From: CAYMAT01 sp964388495
GTDB lineage: Bacteria; Patescibacteriota; Gracilibacteria; Peribacterales; Peribacteraceae
Length of the DNA stretch: 15,989 nucleotides
Reading direction: 5' to 3'
Assembly (NCBI GenBank): GCA_964388495.1
Contig: CAYMAT010000032.1
Coordinates: 1 to 15,989, forward strand
In this document: positions 1-6,839 of the stretch, one piece after another
Layout: every line of letters begins with the position of its first letter
Position numbering within the stretch: the stretch's first letter is position 1
The notes under the pieces: generated by a model
What the model was told of the DNA's origin: nothing
Database searches by the model: none
What the model saw: the letters and a program-made list of their open reading frames with translations, nothing else
Translations under genes and position numbers: made by a program

Positions 1-1326
1 ATTTTGGAAGAGCAGTGCCGTCAGGAACGTGTTCATGCACACGGACTTACCCGAACCGGTGGCACCGGCGATGAGCAGGTGCGGCATGCTCTCCAGTGAC
101 GCGATCACCGCTTCACCCGAGACATCGCGTCCCAGCGGCAGGGCCAGGGCGGACTCGTTCTGCACAAACTGCGGGCTTTCCAAAATCTCCCGCAGGTGCA
201 CCATGGTGCGTTCCTTGTTGGGCATCTCAATACCCACCAAGGATTTACCCGGGATGGGCGCCTCTATGCGCAGGCTGGGCGCTGCAAGCGCAAGGGCCAA
301 ATCGTCTTTGAGGCTGCCGATTTTGCTCAGTTTTACACCCTCCGCGGGCTCCAGCGTGAACTGCGTCACCGTGGGGCCGGGGCGGGCGTCGCGCATGGTC
401 ACGTCAATCTCGAATTCGTGTAATTTCTCCTCAATCAGCTTGGCCTGGCGCTTGAGCTCCTCGTCATCCACGGTCAGTTCGCTGTGCGCCTGTTCCAGCA
501 AATCGTAGGCGGGGAACGTCCATTCCTCGTACCGCGTGTCCTTCATCTCGATCATGTCGCGTTCGCGGATTTTGGCTTTAATGGCTTTTTTGATGGCGTC
601 CTGGGCTGCGGCCTTGGACGATTCCTGCGCAAACGACGGGCGGACGATATTGAGTTCCGGCGGCTCCTCATCCTTTTCCACCAGGTCATCGCCCTCCTCC
701 TCCGCCTCTTCCTCGGGTTCTTCCTGTTCGTCTTCTTCTTCCTCTTCCTCCTCATCCTGCAACTTCACCGTGCGGCCCATTTTCTTGGTCTTCACTTTGT
801 CCGCCGAGAGTCTCTGCCACACGGCGTAGAGTGCCGGCTCAAAGGTGATCAGTATGCCGATCATGAGCGCGGTGGCCAGGACGGTGTACCCCACCGCACG
901 GCTGAACAGCAGGAGGAAGGGGGCGCTCATCATGAAGCCCACGGCTCCCGCCAGCTCGTCGCGCCGCACTCCGGCTTCTTCAATGGGTGCGCCAATGTGC
1001 ATGAGACCCAGAAAGGCCGTCAGGCAGAGCACCAGTCCTATGCTGCGCTTGNNNNNNNNNNTTTCAATCTTCTTGCTGGGGGCGATCCAGTGAAAGACCC
1101 CGGAGAGAATGAGGAACGCGGGGAAGATCATGCCGTACCGTCCAAAGAAGAAGGTCAGCACGGTGCGCAGCGAGTCGCCCACCATGCCGGCTTTCTGCTG
1201 CAGAACGAGAATAAGGATGACTCCCAGTGCCAACTGCACGATGCCGGAAATCGCATGACGCGTTCCCGGTTCCAGTTCCAGCGCTTGGGCCGACTTTTTC
1301 CCCGCACGTTTCCGGGCCTTGGGCAT
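1..1326 (-). CDS. ftsK: FtsK/SpoIIIE-type DNA translocase, N-terminal part (C-terminus beyond window)
   Basis: This is a membrane-anchored, ATP-driven DNA pump that clears chromosome termini at the division septum. The frame had to be read directly, because the N run hides it. It gives 442 codons from ATG 1326 to the window edge. In order: a basic N-terminus; about four membrane segments (residues ~25-45, 52-82, 94-112, 128-165); an acidic linker (191-214, with seven Glu in a row); the FtsK alpha domain (about 300-370, containing GPTVTQFTLEP and EAPIPGKSLVGIEMPN); and Walker A GATGSGKS at 421-428. The rest of the motor and the gamma domain are off the window. N run 1052-1061 falls after the second membrane segment, and the frame stays open across it if ten bases is right. 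The start is supported by TATACT seven bases upstream. It is divergent from the epimerase gene. Confidence 0.95.
   Translation of the reverse strand, partial: MPKARKRAGKKSAQALELEPGTRHAISGIVQLALGVILILVLQQKAGMVGDSLRTVLTFFFGRYGMIFPAFLILSGVFHWIAPSKKIEXXXXKRSIGLVLCLTAFLGLMHIGAPIEEAGVRRDELAGAVGFMMSAPFLLLFSRAVGYTVLATALMIGILITFEPALYAVWQRLSADKVKTKKMGRTVKLQDEEEEEEEDEQEEPEEEAEEEGDDLVEKDEEPPELNIVRPSFAQESSKAAAQDAIKKAIKAKIRERDMIEMKDTRYEEWTFPAYDLLEQAHSELTVDDEELKRQAKLIEEKLHEFEIDVTMRDARPGPTVTQFTLEPAEGVKLSKIGSLKDDLALALAAPSLRIEAPIPGKSLVGIEMPNKERTMVHLREILESPQFVQNESALALPLGRDVSGEAVIASLESMPHLLIAGATGSGKSVCMNTFLTALLFQN
685..756 (-). other. Acidic low-complexity linker in FtsK
   Basis: Codons 191-214 of the translocase are almost all GAG/GAA/GAC/GAT. 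The stretch joins the membrane domain to the cytoplasmic motor, where FtsK linkers are usually variable and low in complexity. Confidence 0.8.
1052..1061. other. Assembly gap (10 N) inside ftsK
   Basis: Ten N separate the second and third membrane segments of FtsK. Both flanks read in the same frame if the gap is ten bases (or any length of 1 modulo 3). Only a few residues need be missing, but the true length is unknown. Confidence 0.9.
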
Positions 1327-1339
1327 GGCACACAGTATA
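1327..1339 (-). promoter_or_regulatory. Putative ftsK -10 element, leaderless start
   Basis: On the minus strand TATACT (1339-1334) is followed by seven bases and then the ATG at 1326. This places the expected transcription start at the start codon itself. No good -35 hexamer is visible 17 bases upstream, and there is no Shine-Dalgarno sequence. Confidence 0.45.
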
Positions 1340-1402
1340 GAACGGGAAGGAGGCGGTGGGGTAGGGGATTTGACTGCAATGGATGATCCTCTGTCTGTTC
1401 TG

Positions 1403-1418
1403 TGATAGCATCCGTTTT
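1403..1418 (+). promoter_or_regulatory. Putative extended -10 for the epimerase gene, leaderless start
   Basis: TGA followed by TAGCAT (1406-1411) makes an extended -10 (TGn plus hexamer). Seven bases later is GTG 1419, which fits the family N-terminus. Transcripts would start at or next to the GTG. A -35 is weak at best. Confidence 0.45.
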
Positions 1419-2264
1419 GTGCGTGTATTGCTTTTAGGATCCAAGGGCTACATGGGTGAGCAGTTCAAGGCGCTCTATCCGGATGCCGTATGCCCGTCTG
1501 TGGATATCGCGGAGCGCGCGGCGGTGGCGGAGTTACTGGATAAAGAGAAGCCCGAGGTGGTCATCAACTGCGCGGGGAAAACCGGCAAACCCAACGTGGA
1601 CTGGTGCGAGGACCACAAACCGGAGACATTTCATGCAAACGTCACGGGTGTCTGCGTTCTTTTGGAAGAATGCGCCGCACGGAACTTGTATCTCGTGCAC
1701 CTCAGTTCCGGGTGCATTTACGCCGGGGATAACGGCGGTAAGGGATTCAGCGAGGACGATCCGCCCAACTTTGCCGGGAGTTTTTATTCCCGCACCAAGG
1801 CATGGAGCGACCAGATGTGCAAAGACTTCGCTGATTTTCCCGGGGGTGGGGGAGTGCTCACGCTCCGGTTACGCATGCCGTTTGACGGAACCAAAGCCCT
1901 GCGCAATCTCCTGAGTAAGATTTCCAAGTACCAGAAAGTCCTCGACTACGAGAACTCGCTCACCTACATCCCCGATTTTCTGGATGTGGCCCAAAAGCTC
2001 ATTGCCAAGCGAAAAACGGGTGTCTACAACGTCGTCAACGAAGGGGTGATGTCGCCGTTTGGGATCATGACGCTGTGGAAGGAAATTGTGGATCCCTCGC
2101 ACGCATGTGAACGCATCAACGCGGCGGAGCTGGATACCATTACCAAGGCTGGTCGCAGCAATTGCATGCTCAATACCGATAAGCTGAAAACCCAAGGGCT
2201 CCAGCTTCGTCCGGTGGAAGAGGCTGTCCGTGAGGCGCTACGGCAAATTAAGGACGCGTTCTGA
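1419..2264 (+). CDS. NAD(P)-dependent nucleotide-sugar 3,5-epimerase/4-keto-reductase, UER1/RmlD-like
   Basis: This is an extended short-chain dehydrogenase of 281 residues. It has an N-terminal Rossmann motif GSKGYMG (residues 7-13) and the catalytic YxxxK within FYSRTK (Y123, K127). From memory of the families, the block TGKPNVDWCEDHKPET (55-70), the phrases NFAGSFYS and RMPFDGTKALRNLLSKISKY, and the YNVVNEGVMS segment resemble the C-terminal UER1/NRS-ER enzymes of plants and giant viruses. Those enzymes convert the 4-keto-6-deoxy nucleotide sugar to UDP- or dTDP-L-rhamnose. Bacterial RmlD, a reductase only, is the alternative. ATG 1383 would add twelve residues before the Rossmann strand. 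GTG 1419 is preferred because it begins directly at the strand and sits seven bases after an extended -10. The last 17 bases overlap a convergent small gene. No other sugar genes lie nearby, so the exact substrate is inferred. Confidence 0.85.
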   Translation: MRVLLLGSKGYMGEQFKALYPDAVCPSVDIAERAAVAELLDKEKPEVVINCAGKTGKPNVDWCEDHKPETFHANVTGVCVLLEECAARNLYLVHLSSGCIYAGDNGGKGFSEDDPPNFAGSFYSRTKAWSDQMCKDFADFPGGGGVLTLRLRMPFDGTKALRNLLSKISKYQKVLDYENSLTYIPDFLDVAQKLIAKRKTGVYNVVNEGVMSPFGIMTLWKEIVDPSHACERINAAELDTITKAGRSNCMLNTDKLKTQGLQLRPVEEAVREALRQIKDAF

Positions 2265-2499
2265 GATCGCGCCTGCGAGGACGGGGCGTTGCGGTGAAAG
2301 GGGCTTTGTTTTCCCGGATGAGCTCCAAGATACGCTTGCGCTGCTCATCAGTCCCTCTGAGGAGAAGCCGGTCGCCGGTGCCGCCAATGTGGCTACTTTC
2401 CACTACCAGAGCGAGGTCAGCAACGAAATCCTGATGAACGCGCCCGTACATACCCGGGTTCTGGCAGTAAACACTGAAATTGTGCTCGGAATTTTCCAT
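2248..2499 (-). CDS. Small hypothetical protein, 83 residues
   Basis: I do not recognise this protein. It has ordinary composition: a mixed N-terminal half with GGTGDRLLLRG near the middle, a probable helix (DEQRKRILELIREN), and a strongly basic C-terminus ending in PRPRRRDLRTRP. Codon use is balanced, and the frame fills what would otherwise be an empty 300-base space. ATG 2499 is chosen over GTG 2508 because a promoter (TTGACC, 18 bases, TAGGGT) ends exactly seven bases before it, the same spacing as at ftsK. It converges on the epimerase gene and overlaps its last 17 bases, and it is divergent from the MarR operon. The plus-strand frame over the same bases also looks protein-like, so this is a probable rather than certain gene. 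Confidence 0.55.
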   Translation of the reverse strand: MENSEHNFSVYCQNPGMYGRVHQDFVADLALVVESSHIGGTGDRLLLRGTDEQRKRILELIRENKAPFTATPRPRRRDLRTRP

Positions 2500-2506
2500 C
2501 CGGGGC

Positions 2507-2536
2507 ACCCTACCAGTCCGGTTTTTTACCGGTCAA
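2507..2536 (-). promoter_or_regulatory. Putative promoter of the small hypothetical gene, with overlapping palindrome
   Basis: On the minus strand TTGACC (2536-2531), an 18-base spacer and TAGGGT (2512-2507) are followed by seven bases and ATG 2499. A perfect short palindrome, CCGGT, five T, ACCGG (2518-2532), fills the spacer and touches the -35. It could be an operator, possibly for the neighbouring MarR protein, but nothing shows that directly. Confidence 0.4.
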
Positions 2537-2575
2537 TAAGGTTTTCGGCGATCTCTTAAAGGAGAGCTTTTACCC

Positions 2576-2604
2576 TTGTTTTTGCCAAGAATTCCCTGTA
2601 TACT
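2576..2604 (+). promoter_or_regulatory. Promoter of the marR-exporter operon
   Basis: TTGTTT (2576-2581), a 17-base spacer and TATACT (2599-2604) form a plausible sigma-70 promoter about 28 bases before GTG 2633. It overlaps an in-frame upstream TTG at 2576, which argues against that codon being the real start. A/T-rich sequence between the -10 and the start could hold a MarR operator, but I see no clear inverted repeat. Confidence 0.5.
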
Positions 2605-2632
2605 TAATTACTCTAATCATTTACCTAACGTA

Positions 2633-3094
2633 GTGACCTCAAACGACACCCTGGACCGGCTTATCCTGAGCACCTACGAAATTGGGCGGGTGATGCGCAG
2701 TCACATGATGTGCGGGCATGCCACGCATGCAAAGATGAATTTGGCGGAGGTCCATGGACTCCTTTTGATCAGTGAACGCCCGCGCATGACCATGACGGAA
2801 TTGTCCGAGGCACTGCATGTCTCGCTTCCGTCTGCAACGTCTCTGGTGAACAGGCTCGTGAAATCCAAGCTGGTGCAGCGCAGGCACGATACCCGCAACC
2901 GCAAGCTCGTGCGGCTGTCTTTGACCGCTTCCGGGAAGAAATTTCTGGGTGAGCAACACCGTCGCAGGCGCGAGATGCTCCGGAATATCTTCGGCCTCCT
3001 CACGTCCGAGGAACAGGGTACACTTTGCCGCCTGCATGAAGACCTCCTGAAGCGCTTTATTCATTCCAAATCCGTCGTTTCCCCCACGTTATGA
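2633..3094 (+). CDS. MarR-family transcriptional regulator
   Basis: This is a winged-helix dimer that typically represses its own operon and is released by a small ligand. The protein is 153 residues, normal for the family. A helical N-terminal dimer segment precedes the recognition region MTMTELSEALHVSLPSATSLVNRLVKSKLVQRR, followed by the wing (DTRNRKLVRLSLTASGKK) and C-terminal helices. An MMCGHATH segment near residues 23-30 adds Cys and His, which might matter for ligand or metal sensing. GTG 2633 is chosen as the start because the promoter overlaps the upstream TTG at 2576. The stop codon overlaps the adaptor start in an ATGA arrangement, so the two are translationally coupled. The position at the head of an exporter operon implies local control of that exporter. 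Confidence 0.88.
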   Translation: MTSNDTLDRLILSTYEIGRVMRSHMMCGHATHAKMNLAEVHGLLLISERPRMTMTELSEALHVSLPSATSLVNRLVKSKLVQRRHDTRNRKLVRLSLTASGKKFLGEQHRRRREMLRNIFGLLTSEEQGTLCRLHEDLLKRFIHSKSVVSPTL

Positions 3095-4845
3095 GTTTCC
3101 TCCGTCGCCTCTGGCAGATGATCAAGACCCACAAGAAGAAAACCATTTTTGGGGTCATCGCTCTCATTCTGGTCCTCCTGGTGGTCCGCTGCATGCGCGG
3201 CGGCAACCAGCCGCAGTACCTCACCGCGGTCGCTGAGAAGGGCGATCTGAAACAGGTGGTGGAGGCGGTGGGCAGCGTGGTTTCCGAGCGCGAGCTGGAA
3301 CTGCGTTTCCCGGGATCCGGAATTGTATCGAACGTGTACGTCAAAGAAGGCGACCGCGTGGTGGCCGGACAGCGTCTGGCGCAGCTCCGCGCGGGGAGCC
3401 TGGGTGCATCTGTTGCCGCGCAAAAAGCCATGCTCGATTCCGCGCTGGCGGACCTTGCCACCCTGGAGCAGGGATCGCGCCCGGAGGATATCGCCATTGC
3501 CCAGGCTGATTTGGAGAGTAAGCAGGCGTCGCTTCAGGTAGCACAGGATTCCCTGAGCTCTGCGGAAAAGAATCTGACGGAGGCGCAGTCACAGCTCACC
3601 ACGGTGCAGGCCGAGGCAAACGTGAATCTCTCGGGTCAGGTGAGCACCAGCATGAGCTCTCTCACGCAGGAGCTGGGGGAGATCGACAGTGCCCTTTCCA
3701 CCATTGATGACATTTTAAGCCGTACGGACGTGAGCGACGCTATGACCAAGGATGTTCCTGCCGCGGCAGCGGATATCCAGACCAAGAAACGCAACGCTAC
3801 CACCGCCGTTGCGTCGGCGCGCACCAAGGCCACGCTGGCAACGGACTACCAGACGGCACTGGCGGCACTCAATGCAGGGAATTCCGCGGCATCCCAGGCC
3901 ACCGCAGCCATGGATGCCCTCTTTTCCATGGTCAGCAACCTTCGGGAGACGGCGTACTTCACGGCAAGCGCTCGTGAAACCGTCAAAGGCATCATCAGCA
4001 CGCAGCGCACCACCATTTTGTCCTCGTCGCAGTCCATCACGTCCGCGCAGAGCTCGCTGCAAAACGCTTCCGCCACCTATGACACCAAAATCGCGTCTTC
4101 CCAGGCGAGCGTGGTGAGTTACACCGGTGCGCGGGACAAGGCCAAGAGCGACATCCTCACGTACCAGAGCGCTGTCCGGGCCGCACAGGCCCAGTTGGAC
4201 CTCAAGCGCGCAGGCGCACGCCAGACGGACATTGACGCCGCACGCGCGCGCGTCCGCCAGCAGCAGGCGACCCTGGCCCGTTACGCCGCAGATTACAACG
4301 ACACCATTCTCACGGCGCCCATCGCCGGCACGGTCACGCACGTGAACATCCGCATCGGCGAGTCGCTCCCTGTGGGCGCCGCCGTCACTCTCCTGGGTGA
4401 TTCCCCGTACCGCATTGAGATGTTCGTGTCCGAGATCGACATTCCCAAGGTCAAGCTCACCCAGAGCGGCAGCATTGAGCTGGATGCCTTCCGCGGCACG
4501 CCCGTCAAACTCCGCGTGGGCGACGTGGACACGTCCGCGACCGATAAGGACGGCGTCCCCAAGTACCGCGTGCGCCTGGATTTCGTCTATCCGCACAGCG
4601 ACGTGAAGGTGGGCATGACAGGTGACGCGTCCATCACCACGGACAGCCGCGCAAACGCCCTGCATGTGCCGCTGCGCGCGGTGCTGCAGAAGGACGACGG
4701 TACCAAATACGTGCGTGTGCGGCGGGACGACGGGTTGGTGGAGGAGAAAGTGGTCACTGCCGGTATGGAAAGCGAGGGGGGTGATGTGGAAATCCTCTCC
4801 GGTCTCCAGGAAGGTGACACCGTCATCGTGCTGGAGAAGAAGTAG
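3091..4845 (+). CDS. MacA/HlyD-like membrane fusion (adaptor) protein with enlarged helical hairpin
   Basis: This is the extracytoplasmic adaptor of a MacB-type ABC exporter. The 584 residues contain a basic N-terminus and one membrane anchor (about 19-34), the first lipoyl half (66-98, GSGIVSNVYVKEGDRVVAGQ), and a very long Ala/Ser/Gln-rich helical region (about 103-402). The second lipoyl half follows (405-436, TAPIAGTVTHVNIRIGESLPVG), then a beta-barrel (about 440-515) and a membrane-proximal domain to the end. E. coli MacA is about 370 residues; the excess is almost entirely in the hairpin, which here spans about 300 residues. The ATG overlaps the MarR stop by four bases, and the ATPase gene follows after 22 bases. 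If the cell has no outer membrane, as expected for CPR bacteria, the hairpin would reach into the wall rather than to TolC. Confidence 0.9.
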   Translation: MSFLRRLWQMIKTHKKKTIFGVIALILVLLVVRCMRGGNQPQYLTAVAEKGDLKQVVEAVGSVVSERELELRFPGSGIVSNVYVKEGDRVVAGQRLAQLRAGSLGASVAAQKAMLDSALADLATLEQGSRPEDIAIAQADLESKQASLQVAQDSLSSAEKNLTEAQSQLTTVQAEANVNLSGQVSTSMSSLTQELGEIDSALSTIDDILSRTDVSDAMTKDVPAAAADIQTKKRNATTAVASARTKATLATDYQTALAALNAGNSAASQATAAMDALFSMVSNLRETAYFTASARETVKGIISTQRTTILSSSQSITSAQSSLQNASATYDTKIASSQASVVSYTGARDKAKSDILTYQSAVRAAQAQLDLKRAGARQTDIDAARARVRQQQATLARYAADYNDTILTAPIAGTVTHVNIRIGESLPVGAAVTLLGDSPYRIEMFVSEIDIPKVKLTQSGSIELDAFRGTPVKLRVGDVDTSATDKDGVPKYRVRLDFVYPHSDVKVGMTGDASITTDSRANALHVPLRAVLQKDDGTKYVRVRRDDGLVEEKVVTAGMESEGGDVEILSGLQEGDTVIVLEKK

Positions 4846-4867
4846 CAGTGCGTCTACCGTATTCCGT

Positions 4868-5599
4868 ATGTCTGCAGTTCCTCTGATCCAGATCAAAGGC
4901 CTGAAAAAATCCTATTACAACGAGGATATTGAAACGCCCGTACTCCATGGGATAGACCTGACGATCCATAAGGGCGAATTCGTCTCCATCATGGGCCCCT
5001 CGGGATCAGGAAAATCCACGCTCATGCACATTCTGGGATTCCTGGATACCGCCACCGGCGGGGAATACCTCTTTCAGGGAACCAAGACCGGGGAGATCTC
5101 CGAAGATGAACTGGCCAAGGTGCGCGCCACCAAGGTGAGTTTCGTCTTCCAGTCGTTCAATTTGCTTCCCCGCACCACGGTCTACGAGAACGTCCTTCTG
5201 CCGCTCATATACCATCCCATCATCGGCGCGCGGGACCGTGACGCAAAAGTGAAGAAAGCCATTGCAGCTGTAGGACTGAACGAACGCGCCAATTACCTGA
5301 GCAGCCAGCTCTCCGGAGGCCAAAAGCAACGCGTGGCCATTGCACGCGCCCTGGTGACGGAGCCGGAAGTCATCTTTGCCGACGAACCCACGGGCAACCT
5401 GGACTCCGCGTCCGGCGTGGCGGTGATGCAATCTCTCCAGAGACTGCACAAGGAGGGGCATACCATCATTCTGGTCACGCACGAGCAGAATACCGCCCGC
5501 CACGCGGAGCGCATCATCCGCATCAAGGACGGTCTTTTGGAATCCGACACCCGCGACTTTGCGCGCGTGATCGCCGGCAATTCCGACAACCTCAAATGA
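4868..5599 (+). CDS. ABC transporter ATP-binding protein (MacB/LolD type)
   Basis: This is the motor subunit of the exporter, 243 residues and a complete ATPase domain. Visible motifs are Walker A GPSGSGKS (43-50), the Q-loop Q95 in VFQSFNLLPR, the signature LSGGQKQR (148-155), Walker B VIFADE (168-173) with catalytic E173, the D-loop NLDS, and the H-loop H205. The ADEPTGNLDS phrasing and the SFNLLPRTTVYENV segment are characteristic of the MacB/LolD/FtsE group. The frame is open upstream into the adaptor gene, but homology starts at ATG 4868 (MSAVPLIQIKGLKKSY). In E. coli MacB the ATPase and permease are fused; here they are separate, as in B. subtilis YknY/YknZ. The first permease starts one base after the stop. 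Confidence 0.95.
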   Translation: MSAVPLIQIKGLKKSYYNEDIETPVLHGIDLTIHKGEFVSIMGPSGSGKSTLMHILGFLDTATGGEYLFQGTKTGEISEDELAKVRATKVSFVFQSFNLLPRTTVYENVLLPLIYHPIIGARDRDAKVKKAIAAVGLNERANYLSSQLSGGQKQRVAIARALVTEPEVIFADEPTGNLDSASGVAVMQSLQRLHKEGHTIILVTHEQNTARHAERIIRIKDGLLESDTRDFARVIAGNSDNLK

Positions 5600-5600
5600 C

Positions 5601-6839
5601 ATGCTTGTGCACGACCTCTTCCACACGGCTTACAAGGGAGTGACCCGTAACAGGTCACGGGCGGTGCTGACCATGCTGGGCATCATCATTGGCGTGGCGT
5701 CCGTGGTGCTTATGAGTTCTGTGGGCGAGAGCATGAAGACGGTGATTCTGGGGCAGATCAGTTCGCTGGGTCCCAAGAGCATGGTGATCTTTCCCGGAAA
5801 GCAGGAAGGCGGTGCGGGTGCCGTTTCCACAGGATTCGACAGTCTTACGTTTGAAGACCTTTCCCGTCTGGAGAAGCTCAAGACCATCCAGAACCTGGCT
5901 CCGGTCATTTTTGTCCCCGGCGTCGTGCAGTATGAGCGCGAAGAGGGATCGCCGCAGGTGTTTGGCGTGGTGGAGAATTTCTTCCGCAACCAGAATATCT
6001 CCGCAACCCAGGGCCGCCTGCTGGAAAAGGCGGACATAGAGGGGGCGAAGAACGTGGCGGTCATCGCGCCCGATGTCGTCCGGAAGTTCTTCGGCTCCCG
6101 CGACCCCCTGGGGGAACGCATCAAGATCGGCGATCAGCATTACACCGTAATCGGCGTTACCAAGGCCCTGGGTTCCCAGTTCTTCCAGAATGCGGACAAC
6201 CGCATATACGTGCCGTTCAGCGTTGCTCGGAATGTCACGGGGCAGAAGTACCTCAACTACATTACTATGGAGGCCACGGGCAGTTTCGACCTGGCGTTTG
6301 CGGATGTGAAGGGACTGCTGCGGCAGCGTCACGGTATTGATAATCCCCAGGACGACGCCACCAAGGACGATTTTGTGGTCCACAGTTCCGCCGAGGCCAA
6401 CCAGATCCTCAGCACCGTGTCCGTGGGTCTTACCGCGTTCATCACTACCATTGCCGCCATCAGTCTCATCNNNNNNNNNNTCGTGGGCGGCATCGGCATC
6501 ATGAACATCATGCTGGTGAGCGTGAAAGAGCGCACCATGGAGATCGGCTTACGGAAGGCCGTGGGGGCGCAGTACCGCGATATCCTCCGCCAGTTCCTCA
6601 TTGAAGCCGTGTTCATCACGCTGCTGGGCGGGGTGGTGGGCTTGGTGCTGGGGGTGGCCCTCGCGTTCCTGTTGGCCCTGCCCGCGCACGGCGTGGTGCC
6701 GGGCTACGTCTTTGCGGTGTCTGTCCCCGCCATCATCGCCTCGCTCCTCATGGCCATGGCCACGGGGCTGGTGTTTGGCATTTCCCCCGCCCGCAAAGCT
6801 GCGGCTCTGCATCCCATTGAAGCCCTCCGCTACGAATAA
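5601..6839 (+). CDS. MacB/FtsX-type ABC permease, first copy
   Basis: This is a membrane subunit with the MacB layout: an N-terminal membrane helix (LTMLGIIIGVASVVLM, about residues 25-40), a large extracytoplasmic MacB_PCD-like domain (about 45-265), then three C-terminal helices with the FtsX motif VGGIGIMNIMLVSVKERTMEIGLRKAVGA. The C-terminus ends SPARKAAALHPIEALRYE, typical of the family. About 412 residues are predicted, but the N run at 6471-6480 sits in the second membrane helix. Comparison with the second copy suggests no real sequence is missing there, so the protein is probably about 408 residues. The stop codon shares one base with the next ATG. It is homologous to its downstream neighbour along its whole length. 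Confidence 0.93.
   Translation: MLVHDLFHTAYKGVTRNRSRAVLTMLGIIIGVASVVLMSSVGESMKTVILGQISSLGPKSMVIFPGKQEGGAGAVSTGFDSLTFEDLSRLEKLKTIQNLAPVIFVPGVVQYEREEGSPQVFGVVENFFRNQNISATQGRLLEKADIEGAKNVAVIAPDVVRKFFGSRDPLGERIKIGDQHYTVIGVTKALGSQFFQNADNRIYVPFSVARNVTGQKYLNYITMEATGSFDLAFADVKGLLRQRHGIDNPQDDATKDDFVVHSSAEANQILSTVSVGLTAFITTIAAISLIXXXXVGGIGIMNIMLVSVKERTMEIGLRKAVGAQYRDILRQFLIEAVFITLLGGVVGLVLGVALAFLLALPAHGVVPGYVFAVSVPAIIASLLMAMATGLVFGISPARKAAALHPIEALRYE
6471..6480. other. Assembly gap (10 N) inside the first permease gene, probably a zero or negative gap
   Basis: The left flank ends CTCATC and the right flank begins TCGTGGGC. Merging on the shared TC gives ISLIVGGIGI, which matches SLLVGGIGI in the paralog. 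The join lies at the edge of a 35-base segment (6483-6517) that is identical in the second permease (7697-7731), a likely cause of the assembly break. Confidence 0.8.

Noticed and set aside
484..1386. Long plus-strand open frame of 300 codons opposite ftsK
   Set aside because: It is a shadow of ftsK on the other strand. The minus frame gives clear membrane segments, the FtsK alpha domain and Walker A.
1383..1418. Upstream ATG of the epimerase gene
   Set aside because: It would add twelve residues ahead of the Rossmann strand, and the extended -10 lies inside it. GTG 1419 fits both family and promoter spacing.
2230..2559. Plus-strand frame over the epimerase/MarR spacer
   Set aside because: It overlaps the end of the epimerase gene out of frame and has no promoter or recognisable motif. 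The minus-strand frame has better promoter support.
2576..2632. TTG start of the MarR gene
   Set aside because: The TTG coincides with the -35 element, and the -10 at 2599-2604 lies within this extension. It also adds a hydrophobic tail atypical of MarR proteins.
4622..4867. N-terminal extension of the ABC ATPase frame
   Set aside because: This part is the out-of-frame shadow of the adaptor gene. ATPase homology begins at ATG 4868.
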